Below, piece by piece: positions 56,393 through 64,000 of a stretch of 64,000 bases of DNA (position 1 is the first letter of the stretch; the number at the start of each line of letters is the position of its first letter). The position numbers and the translations under genes were made by a program. Source of the stretch: Luteimonas vadosa (GTDB taxonomy: Bacteria > Pseudomonadota > Gammaproteobacteria > Xanthomonadales > Xanthomonadaceae). The stretch covers positions 930,001 to 994,000 of the forward strand of contig NZ_BAABJY010000001.1 in assembly GCF_039543545.1 (NCBI RefSeq), in the 5' to 3' direction. Under the pieces are notes generated by a model that made no database searches, was not told the origin of the DNA, and saw only the letters and a program-made list of their open reading frames with translations.

Positions 56393-57979
56393 TCAGTGGC
56401 GGAAATGGCGCACACCGGTGAAGACCATCGCCAGGCCGTGTTCGTCGGCCGCGGCGATGACTTCCTTGTCGCGCATCGAGCCGCCGGGCTGGATCACCGC
56501 GGCGATGCCGGCCGCCGCGGCGGCGTCGATGCCGTCGCGGAACGGGAAGAATGCATCGGAGGCCATCACCGAACCGGGGACGACGAGCCCGGCTTCTTCG
56601 GCCTTGAGCCCCGCGATCCTGGCGCTGACCACGCGGCTCATCTGTCCGGCGCCGATGCCGACGGTGCGCTGGTCGCGGGCGTAGACGATGGCGTTCGACT
56701 TGACGTACTTGGCCACTTTCCAGGCGAACAGCAGGTCGTCGAGTTCGGCGTCGGTCGGCGAGCGACGGCTGGCGACCTTCAGTTCGTCGCGGCCGACGAC
56801 GCGGTTATCCGCGCTCTGCATCAGCAGTCCGCTGCCGACGCGCTTGACGTCGACCAGGTTGGCGCCGTCGCCGTGGGGAATCTTCAGCACGCGTACGTTG
56901 CCCTTCTTGCGGCAGGCGTCAAGTGCATCGTCGGCGTATCCGGGGGCGATCAGCACCTCGACGAACTGGCGTTCGAGGATCGCTTTGGCGGTGGCGCCGT
57001 CGAGCGTGGTGTTGAAGGCCAGGATGCCGCCGAAGGCCGAGGTCGGATCGGTGGCGTACGCCGATTCGTAGGCGTCGCCGCAGCCGGTGCCGACGGCCAC
57101 GCCGCAGGGGTTGGCATGCTTGACGATGACGCAGGCCGGCGCGTCGAACTGGCGCACGCACTCCCACGCCGCGTCGGCGTCGGCGAGGTTGTTGAACGAC
57201 AGGGCCTTGCCCTGCAACTGCTCGAAGGTCGCCAGGGTGCCAGGGACCGGGTGCAGGTCGCGATAGAAGGCGCCGGCCTGGTGCGGGTTCTCGCCGTAGC
57301 GCAGGTCCATGACCTTGATGAAGCTGCCGTTGGCCTGTTCGGGAAACTGCGCGCGGCTGCCGTCGGGTTGCAAGGCGGACAAGGTGTCGCTGATGCAGGC
57401 GTCGTATTGCGCGACGCGGTTGAACGCGGCAACCGACAGCGCGAAGCGGGTCTTGGCCGACAGCGCGCCATCGTTGGCGTCCAGCTCGGCGACCAGGTCG
57501 GCGTACTGCGCCGGATCGGTGGCGACCGCGACATGGGCGAAGTTCTTGGCCGCCGCCCGCAGCATGGCCGGTCCGCCGATGTCGATGTTCTCGATCAGCG
57601 CATCCAGACCCGCGTCGACGTCCGCGGCGACGCGCTCGAAGGGGTACAGGTTGAGCACCAGCAGGTCGATCGCCGCGATGCCGTGCTCGGCCATGACGGC
57701 GTCGTCGGTGCCGCGGCGCCCGAGCAGCCCGCCATGGATGTTCGGGTGCAGGGTCTTGACCCGGCCATCCATGATTTCCGGGAACCCGGTGACGTCGGCC
57801 ACGTCGCGCACCGGCAGGCCGGCGGCGCGCAGCGCGCTGGCGGTCCCGCCCGTGGACAGGAGCTCCACGCCGTGCGCGTGGAGGGCGCGGGCCAGGTCGA
57901 CCAGGCCGGTCTTGTCGGATACCGACAGCAGCGCGCGGCGGAGCGCCACTGAGGCGCCGGAGGAAGGATCGTCAGTCAT
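56393..57979 (-). CDS. purH: Bifunctional AICAR transformylase / IMP cyclohydrolase
   Basis: A 528-residue enzyme for the last two steps of IMP synthesis. The N-terminal IMP cyclohydrolase begins ALLSVSDKTGLVDLARAL with STGGTASAL, and the C-terminal transformylase has KHANPCGVAVG and ends DEHGLAMVFTGVRHFRH, as is standard. It lies 150 bases after fis. In many xanthomonads the same fis-purH-purD order is seen. Here the antiporter separates purH from purD. Confidence 0.96.
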   Translation of the reverse strand: MTDDPSSGASVALRRALLSVSDKTGLVDLARALHAHGVELLSTGGTASALRAAGLPVRDVADVTGFPEIMDGRVKTLHPNIHGGLLGRRGTDDAVMAEHGIAAIDLLVLNLYPFERVAADVDAGLDALIENIDIGGPAMLRAAAKNFAHVAVATDPAQYADLVAELDANDGALSAKTRFALSVAAFNRVAQYDACISDTLSALQPDGSRAQFPEQANGSFIKVMDLRYGENPHQAGAFYRDLHPVPGTLATFEQLQGKALSFNNLADADAAWECVRQFDAPACVIVKHANPCGVAVGTGCGDAYESAYATDPTSAFGGILAFNTTLDGATAKAILERQFVEVLIAPGYADDALDACRKKGNVRVLKIPHGDGANLVDVKRVGSGLLMQSADNRVVGRDELKVASRRSPTDAELDDLLFAWKVAKYVKSNAIVYARDQRTVGIGAGQMSRVVSARIAGLKAEEAGLVVPGSVMASDAFFPFRDGIDAAAAAGIAAVIQPGGSMRDKEVIAAADEHGLAMVFTGVRHFRH

Positions 57980-58129
57980 GCGGGGCGCGTGCGGCGAGGG
58001 AGGCGCGAATTATAAGCGTGGCCGGCGCCCGGCCCTGCACGGATGGCATCCGGGGCGGACGTCGCCCGGCATGCGTCGGGACCGGTTTGAAGGCGCGCGG
58101 CGGGAAGCGCGGCGCGAAGGCTGCGCCAC

Positions 58130-58402
58130 TCAGCCGATGCCGTAGTCGCGCAGCTTGCGGCGCAGCGTGGCACGGTGGATGCCGAGCATGCCGGCGGCGC
58201 GGCTCTGGTTGCCGTCGCAATGGTTCAGCACTTCGACGAACAACGGGATTTCCAGCTCGCGCAGCGCGATCTCGTAGAGATTGGTGGCACCCGAACCGTT
58301 GAGGTCGCCGATGTAGCGACGCACCGATGTCGCGACGTGCTCGCGCAAAGGCGTGCGCGGCGGAGTGCGTGCGGCAGGGTCGGTGCGTTCGACGGCGTTC
58401 AA
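58130..58402 (-). CDS. fis: DNA-binding protein Fis
   Basis: A 90-residue nucleoid protein with the Fis helix-turn-helix at its C-terminus: CDGNQSRAAGMLGIHRATLRRKL and DYGI (residues about 62-89). The N-terminal beta-hairpin region is shorter and divergent. In enterobacteria fis follows dusB; here it follows the DUF3426 gene downstream of prmA, as in xanthomonads. Downstream are purH, the antiporter and purD. Confidence 0.93.
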   Translation of the reverse strand: MNAVERTDPAARTPPRTPLREHVATSVRRYIGDLNGSGATNLYEIALRELEIPLFVEVLNHCDGNQSRAAGMLGIHRATLRRKLRDYGIG

Positions 58403-58558
58403 TCTGCTGTCCGTGCTGCGGGCTTGATGCGTAAAGGGAAGTCGCCACCGCGGCCCGCATCGGGACGCGCATGCGTCGCCATCGAAGCCGCCGGGGGAGG
58501 TGAGTCTAGCGCGCGCGCCCGGCGCGCGCCAGAAAAAGCTGCCTGCACGGGCGTCCGC

Positions 58559-59683
58559 TCAGCGGAAATCGAACGCGAACGCCACGCTGCGCGGCGCGGG
58601 TTCGATCACGTCGAGGCGAAGTGTCGTTTCCTGTCCGCTGCCGATCGTTTCCTGCGTTGGCTTGTCGCCGTGGTACTGCGCGGCGGCGAACGCACGCCGG
58701 CCGACCACGTTGCCTTCGATGTCCGACAGCGTCAGCACCACTTCGGGCCAGGGTTGCGCCCAGTGGGCGGTGTTGCGGAAGCTCGCCGTGACACGGAGCA
58801 CGCCTGGCCGCCGTGGATGCGGACGGACGTCGCGTTCCAGCAGCACGAAGGCGGCCGGCTCGCGCCACGCGGGAACCTCGCAGCCGAGCAGTCCGCACAA
58901 TCGAACCACCAGCGGCCGCCAGCGCGCATCGGCCGCGAGGCGCTGCCGGTCGGCCAGTGTCCATTGCAGGCCCAGCAGCAGGGCGAGTCCGGCGATCAAC
59001 GCAGGGTGTTGCCAGCGCCGGCGTCCTCCGCCGGCCGCGGACGGGGCGCGCGCAAGGGCGAATCCGGGCGCTCGCCCGCTAGGCTGCGCGCTTGGCACGG
59101 GCGGGCACTCCGCGGCCGTACCGGATGACGGCACGGCACTCCCCTCGGCCATTTCCTGCGGTTCGGGACGATCCTCGTGGCCATCGTCGCCAGTGGAGTC
59201 CTCGGCAGCATCGATGCCCGCCGCGGTGCGGGCATCGGCCTCGGTGCCGGTCGCGGACTCGGTGTCCCGCGTCGGGGGATTCCCGCCTTCGGCCTGCGTC
59301 ATGCCGTCGGGCGCCAAGGGGCTGGCGGTGGCCGCGGCGGGTGCATCCACAGCTTTCTGGCGGCCCGGGCCGGCGGCGCGCTTGCCACTGGCCACCCGGG
59401 CGCGCGCTGGGGGCGGGTCGTCGGGCCCGGAGCGCGCGCGCTTCCTGCGCGCCGGGGCCTTCCCGGCCGGGGACGCAGGCGCGGCATCGTCCTCCTCCGG
59501 GCGGTCCGGCGCGATGGGAGTGTCGTGCCCGCCATCCGCTTCCGCACCTTGGGCGGTGTCGGCGTCGGTGCGTGCCGCCGGCCCGAGGATGGGTTCCCCG
59601 CAACGCGGGCAGCGATCCGGCGGCTCTCCGGTCGCCGGATCGGTAGCCACCAGCGTCTGGCAATGCGGGCAGTGGACGAACAT
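58559..59683 (-). CDS. Zinc-ribbon and DUF3426 domain protein
   Basis: A 374-residue protein. The N-terminus is a zinc ribbon, with two Cys pairs in HCPHCQTLV and RCPRCGEPI. A long acidic and Pro/Ala-rich linker (about 45-225) leads to one membrane helix (HPALIAGLALLLGLQWTL, about 230-247) and a DUF3426 domain ending AFAFDFR. This architecture is a conserved, uncharacterised family next to prmA and fis. ATG 59683 (MFVHCPHC) is chosen over 59695. The low-complexity linker varies greatly between relatives, so its sequence means little. Confidence 0.85.
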   Translation of the reverse strand: MFVHCPHCQTLVATDPATGEPPDRCPRCGEPILGPAARTDADTAQGAEADGGHDTPIAPDRPEEDDAAPASPAGKAPARRKRARSGPDDPPPARARVASGKRAAGPGRQKAVDAPAAATASPLAPDGMTQAEGGNPPTRDTESATGTEADARTAAGIDAAEDSTGDDGHEDRPEPQEMAEGSAVPSSGTAAECPPVPSAQPSGRAPGFALARAPSAAGGGRRRWQHPALIAGLALLLGLQWTLADRQRLAADARWRPLVVRLCGLLGCEVPAWREPAAFVLLERDVRPHPRRPGVLRVTASFRNTAHWAQPWPEVVLTLSDIEGNVVGRRAFAAAQYHGDKPTQETIGSGQETTLRLDVIEPAPRSVAFAFDFR

Positions 59684-59776
59684 GGTGCTATTCAAGCATG
59701 GTCCCGGCGCGTGCCGGCGCGGCGGCCCGGGATTGCGAACCGCGTCCCACTACACCGAGTTCGAACCGCAGCCGTG

Positions 59777-60703
59777 TCAGTTGGGCGCTCTGCGCACGCC
59801 GTCGATGCGCACCCAGTCGCCGTCGATCTCGACCTGCAGTGCGTCGAACCATGCGGCGTAACGCTGCACCAGTGGCGCTTGTTGTCCGTCGAGGATGCCC
59901 GACAGCGCGATCCTGCCCCCGGGCGCGACGCGCGCCGCCAGGGTGTCGGCCAGGGCCTCGAGCGCGGAAGCGAGGATGTTGGCGACGACGACCGGGTATT
60001 GGCGAACCGGTGCGTCGTCCGGGAGGTGGACGGAGAGGGCTTCGTCGACGCCATTGCGCTGCGCGTTGTCGCGGGTCGCGAGCAGCGCCTGCGGATCGTT
60101 GTCCACCCCCGTCGCCGACGCCGCGCCCAGCTTGAGCGCGGCCAGGGCGAGGATGCCGCTGCCGCAGCCGAAGTCGAGCACGTCGCGATCCTGCAGGCGG
60201 CCGTCCGCGGCCAGCGTGTCCAGCCAGCGCAGGCACAGCGCCGTGGTCGGGTGCGTGCCGGAGCCGAAGGCCAGGCCGGGGTCGAGGCGGACGACGGCGG
60301 CAAGGTCGCTGCACGCCTCCACGGGCAGATCGCGGTTCCACGGCACGATCCAGGTCCGCTCGCCGAAGCGCAACGGCACGTACTGGTCCATCCACGCCCG
60401 CTCCCAGTCCTGGTCCTCGACGTTGCGGAAGCTCGCCCGCGTCCAGTCCAGGCCGGGATCGAAGGCTTCCAACGCGGCGAGCAGCAGCAGCGCGTCGGTG
60501 TCGTGCGGGAACAGCGCACTCAGGGACAGGGTCGGCCACAACGGCGTCTCGCCGACGCCGGGCTCCAGGATCGCGTGCTCGTTGTCGGTGTCGGCCTCGG
60601 CGTCGAGCATCGTGACCGCCAGCGCGCCCACGTCCTCCAGCGCGCGCTCGGCGCGGGGCTGCTCGGATTCGCGGCAGGGGAGGGTGAGTTCGAGGAAGGG
60701 CAT
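59777..60703 (-). CDS. prmA: Ribosomal protein L11 methyltransferase
   Basis: A 308-residue SAM-dependent enzyme methylating ribosomal protein L11. The N-terminal L11-binding domain begins MPFLELTLPC and includes DWERAWMDQYVPLRFG. The methyltransferase domain has FGSGTHPTTALCL, VLDFGCGSGILALAAL and the NILASALEAL block, all PrmA-specific. It lies 118 bases after accC and is followed by DUF3426 and fis, a common gammaproteobacterial order. Confidence 0.96.
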   Translation of the reverse strand: MPFLELTLPCRESEQPRAERALEDVGALAVTMLDAEADTDNEHAILEPGVGETPLWPTLSLSALFPHDTDALLLLAALEAFDPGLDWTRASFRNVEDQDWERAWMDQYVPLRFGERTWIVPWNRDLPVEACSDLAAVVRLDPGLAFGSGTHPTTALCLRWLDTLAADGRLQDRDVLDFGCGSGILALAALKLGAASATGVDNDPQALLATRDNAQRNGVDEALSVHLPDDAPVRQYPVVVANILASALEALADTLAARVAPGGRIALSGILDGQQAPLVQRYAAWFDALQVEIDGDWVRIDGVRRAPN

Positions 60704-60821
60704 CTCAGTAGATCGCGGTCGCTATGCTTCCAAGGGCGTCTTTTCGCCAGGCGTTCTGGCGCGTTGCCACTGTCTCTCGCGGGGCACGGATGCCGCCCAC
60801 TTTCGACGCGTCAGATGCCGG

Positions 60822-62189
<1,368 letters not shown>

Positions 62190-62199
62190 GCCGGCCGCC

Positions 62200-62694
62200 T
62201 CAGCCGATCACGAACAGCGGCTGGTCGAATTCGACCGGTTGCCCGCTCTCGCCCAGGATGCTCTTGACCGTGCCGGACACGTCGGCCTCGATCGGATTGA
62301 ACATCTTCATCGCCTCGATGATGCCAAGCGTCTCGCCGGCCTTGACCGACTGGCCGACGGTGACGAAGGGCGGTTTGTCCGGCGCGGGCGAGGTGTAGAA
62401 CGTGCCGACCATCGGCGAGCGCACCACGTGCCCGTCGGGCAGGGGCTGCCCGGAGCCGGCATCGCCGTCGCCGTGCGAGGCGCGGGGGCTGCCGCCGGTC
62501 GCGGCATCGACGGGCGACTGCATCGGCATCGGCTGCGGTGCCGGGGCATGCATCGCGGGCGCGGCGTGCACCACGTGGCCGCCGGCGGGCGTGCGTGCCA
62601 GGCGCACTGACTCCTCGCCTTCCTTGATCTCGATCTCGGAGAGGTTGGACTCCTCCAGCAGGTCGATCAGCTTCTTGATTTTTCTCAGGTCCAT
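62200..62694 (-). CDS. accB: Acetyl-CoA carboxylase, biotin carboxyl carrier protein
   Basis: A 164-residue carrier. The biotinylated Lys is in EAMKMF near the C-terminus, in a domain starting VRSPMVGTFYTSPAPD. The N-terminus MDLRKIKKLIDLLEESNLSE is standard, followed by a Pro/Ala/Met-rich linker. ATG 62694 is chosen because homologues start here; an ATG nine codons earlier at 62721 is less likely. The gene lies 63 bases after aroQ and upstream of accC, the usual aroQ-accBC order. Confidence 0.97.
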   Translation of the reverse strand: MDLRKIKKLIDLLEESNLSEIEIKEGEESVRLARTPAGGHVVHAAPAMHAPAPQPMPMQSPVDAATGGSPRASHGDGDAGSGQPLPDGHVVRSPMVGTFYTSPAPDKPPFVTVGQSVKAGETLGIIEAMKMFNPIEADVSGTVKSILGESGQPVEFDQPLFVIG

Positions 62695-62757
62695 GGGGGC
62701 CTCGGTTGGTGTCGTCGGCATCCGTGGCCGGATGCGCGCTCGGTCAAGGAAAACAGG

Positions 62758-63207
62758 TCAGGGGTCGCGCCGGTCCAGGCGCTGCATGGCCGCGGCCAGC
62801 GCCAGCCCGTAGGACAGCGGACCGAAACCGGAGACCACGCCCACGGCGAGGTCGCTGAAATAACTGGTGGCGCGGAAGGGCTCGCGCGCATGCGGGTTGG
62901 ACAGGTGGACTTCGATGAAGGGGATCGCGACGGCGGCCAGCGCATCGCGCAGCGCCACCGAGGTGTGGGTGAACCCGGCCGGGTTGACCAGCAGGAACGC
63001 GATGCCTTCCTCGCGACTGGCGTGGACGCGCTCGACCAGGGCGTGTTCGGCATTGGACTGGAAGGAGGCGAGGGCATGGCCCGCCGCCTCGGCCCGCGCG
63101 GACAGGTCGGCGTCGATCTCCGCCAGGGTGGCCCGGCCGTAGACGTCGGGCTCGCGGCTGCCAAGCAGGTTGAGGTTGGGCCCGTGAAGGACCAGCAGCT
63201 TCGCCAT
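62758..63207 (-). CDS. aroQ: 3-dehydroquinate dehydratase, type II
   Basis: A 149-residue enzyme of the shikimate pathway forming dodecamers. The N-terminus is MAKLLVLHGPNLNLLGSREP, with the catalytic Tyr in DVYGRATL and the catalytic His in FIEVHLSNPHAREP. All family marks are present. A 133-base gap separates it from tlpA upstream, with an AT-rich dip at about 63285-63305 that might hold a promoter, but no clear -35/-10 pair was found. Confidence 0.96.
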   Translation of the reverse strand: MAKLLVLHGPNLNLLGSREPDVYGRATLAEIDADLSARAEAAGHALASFQSNAEHALVERVHASREEGIAFLLVNPAGFTHTSVALRDALAAVAIPFIEVHLSNPHAREPFRATSYFSDLAVGVVSGFGPLSYGLALAAAMQRLDRRDP

Positions 63208-63340
63208 GCGCGAGGGAGGCCGGGAACAGGGCGGCCAGTTTGCTGGAAAGTGCAGATACTGTCCAGATCGACGAAGTTTCGCCGAATTCCGCCGTTTTAA
63301 TCGGTTGTTTGAGTGTTGGCTCTAACCAGGCCGGCCGGCG

Positions 63341-63937
63341 TCAGGGCTGGACCCAGGCGTCGATTTCGCCGGCCTCGAACGGCCCGATCTGCTGCTTCAG
63401 CAACCGGCCCTCGGCCGAGATCAGCACCGAATAGGGCAGCACGCCGCGGCGGTTGCCGAGCTGCACACCGGCATCGCCGGGGCCCGGGGCGTCCACGGCA
63501 ATGGGGTAGCTCACCGGCACCCGCGCCAGGAAGGCGCGCACGGCGTCCTCTTCATCCAGCGCGATACCGACCACTTGCACGCCGTTGTCGCCTTGTTCGA
63601 CGGAGAAGCGTTGCAGCTCCGGCATTTCGGCAATGCAGGGCCCGCACCAGCTGGCCCACACGTTCACCAGCAGGGGGCGGCCGGTGAAGTCGGCCGGGAG
63701 CACCACGCGGCCGCCGTCCAGGAGGCGGACGGGGATCGCCGGCACGGGTTGCCCCCGGGTGGCGACGGCCAGCCCGCCGGGGGGTGCCGGCGTGACCAGG
63801 TCGATGGCCGATTGCACCACGTGTTGGCCCCATTCGGTCCGCAGCAACGGCCCCGGGCCGTGGATGGCGAAGCCGGCGACCACGCCCAGCGTCGCGGCCA
63901 CGAAGGCGACCAGCAGGACCTTGCCGCTGCCCCGCAT
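63341..63937 (-). CDS. TlpA-family thioredoxin-like protein
   Basis: A 198-residue periplasmic or membrane-anchored thiol oxidoreductase. An N-terminal hydrophobic segment (VLLVAFVAATLGVVAGFAI, about residues 7-25) is an anchor or signal. The thioredoxin-fold domain has WASWCGPCIAEMPELQ with its CxxC, and the AhpC/TSA-like cis-Pro region RGVLPYSVLISAEG. TlpA-type proteins reduce disulfides in the periplasm and often serve cytochrome c or cytochrome oxidase assembly. Its ATG overlaps the upstream stop by one base (TGATG), so it is coupled to the partial gene at the edge, a likely DsbD electron donor. Confidence 0.9.
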   Translation of the reverse strand: MRGSGKVLLVAFVAATLGVVAGFAIHGPGPLLRTEWGQHVVQSAIDLVTPAPPGGLAVATRGQPVPAIPVRLLDGGRVVLPADFTGRPLLVNVWASWCGPCIAEMPELQRFSVEQGDNGVQVVGIALDEEDAVRAFLARVPVSYPIAVDAPGPGDAGVQLGNRRGVLPYSVLISAEGRLLKQQIGPFEAGEIDAWVQP

Positions 63938-64000
63938 CAGGGCGCGGTGCCGGCACGACGGACGCGCGCGACGAAGGGTTCGGCCTTCTCGAAGCCGAAC
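63937..64000 (-). CDS. C-terminal end of a probable DsbD thiol:disulfide interchange protein
   Basis: Only about 20 residues are inside the window: FGFEKAEPFVARVRRAGTAP followed by a stop that overlaps the tlpA start. The pattern G-F-x-x-A-E-x-F near the C-terminus resembles DsbD, whose C-terminal thioredoxin domain ends that way, and dsbD-tlpA-aroQ order is usual in related bacteria. The call is tentative because most of the gene is missing. Confidence 0.5.
   Translation of the reverse strand, partial: FGFEKAEPFVARVRRAGTAP

Overview
The window is GC-rich chromosomal DNA with no rRNA, insertion sequence, prophage or CRISPR array. Gene content and order suggest a gammaproteobacterium of the Xanthomonadaceae/Lysobacteraceae (Lysobacter, Luteimonas or Pseudoxanthomonas-like). 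Pointers are a dihydrolipoamide dehydrogenase with its own lipoyl domain near aceF, the complete atpIBEFHAGDC operon, the dsbD-tlpA-aroQ-accB-accC-prmA-DUF3426-fis-purH-purD run, bfd/bfr, and hairpin repeats of the type common in xanthomonads. This placement is inferred from reading the sequence, not from a database search.

Layout. 1-6320: end of aceF, an MscS-type channel, a GNAT-nitrilase fusion and lpdA. 6472-14310: a terminator-like hairpin, a sigma-70-type promoter, the full F1Fo ATP synthase operon and a terminator. 14412-16900: a GtrA-like protein and glmU. 16904-24637 (minus strand): a seven-gene module of membrane-fusion protein, 73-residue small protein, ABC ATPase, two FtsX/MacB permeases, sigma-54 response regulator and sensor kinase. 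24865-28986: glmS, dinB, a LABN-domain protein and a family 2 glycosyltransferase. 29253-31475: btuB behind a cobalamin riboswitch. 31918-34257: TfoX C-domain protein, free-methionine sulfoxide reductase, TMEM175-like channel and bioD. 34395-39659: an RND efflux pump with adaptor and TetR repressor. 39852-43044: phasin, queD, tRNA-Met, rppH, bfd and bfr. 43150-48351: a hybrid histidine kinase, a REC-GGDEF-EAL protein with degenerate output domains, and a DUF4126 protein. 48450-53680: DUF6776, erpA, nudC, ampE and an LplT-PlsC fusion. 53929-64000 (minus strand): purD, a Ca2+/cation antiporter, purH, fis, DUF3426, prmA, accC, accB, aroQ, tlpA and the last codons of a probable dsbD.

The most striking element is the regulatory region at 24664-24757, between the exporter module and glmS. 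Reading towards the exporter it holds two 14-bp GTCCG palindromes spaced 21 bp centre to centre, then a perfect IHF-type site, then a near-perfect -24/-12 sigma-54 promoter. The operon it drives encodes a sigma-54 activator with its sensor kinase. This is a self-contained, probably autoregulated two-component/sigma-54 exporter circuit. Its second gene encodes an unrecognised 73-residue protein followed at once by an 11-bp hairpin with a UUCG loop, so it may be the exported or sensed partner. The module lies between glmU and glmS.

Other regulation readable from the sequence: a cobalamin riboswitch on btuB, a Fur-like box at bfd, a PhaR-type operator on the phasin promoter, and a probable TetR operator over the efflux promoter. 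Several genes have a -10 element only six bases before the start codon, which suggests leaderless transcripts.
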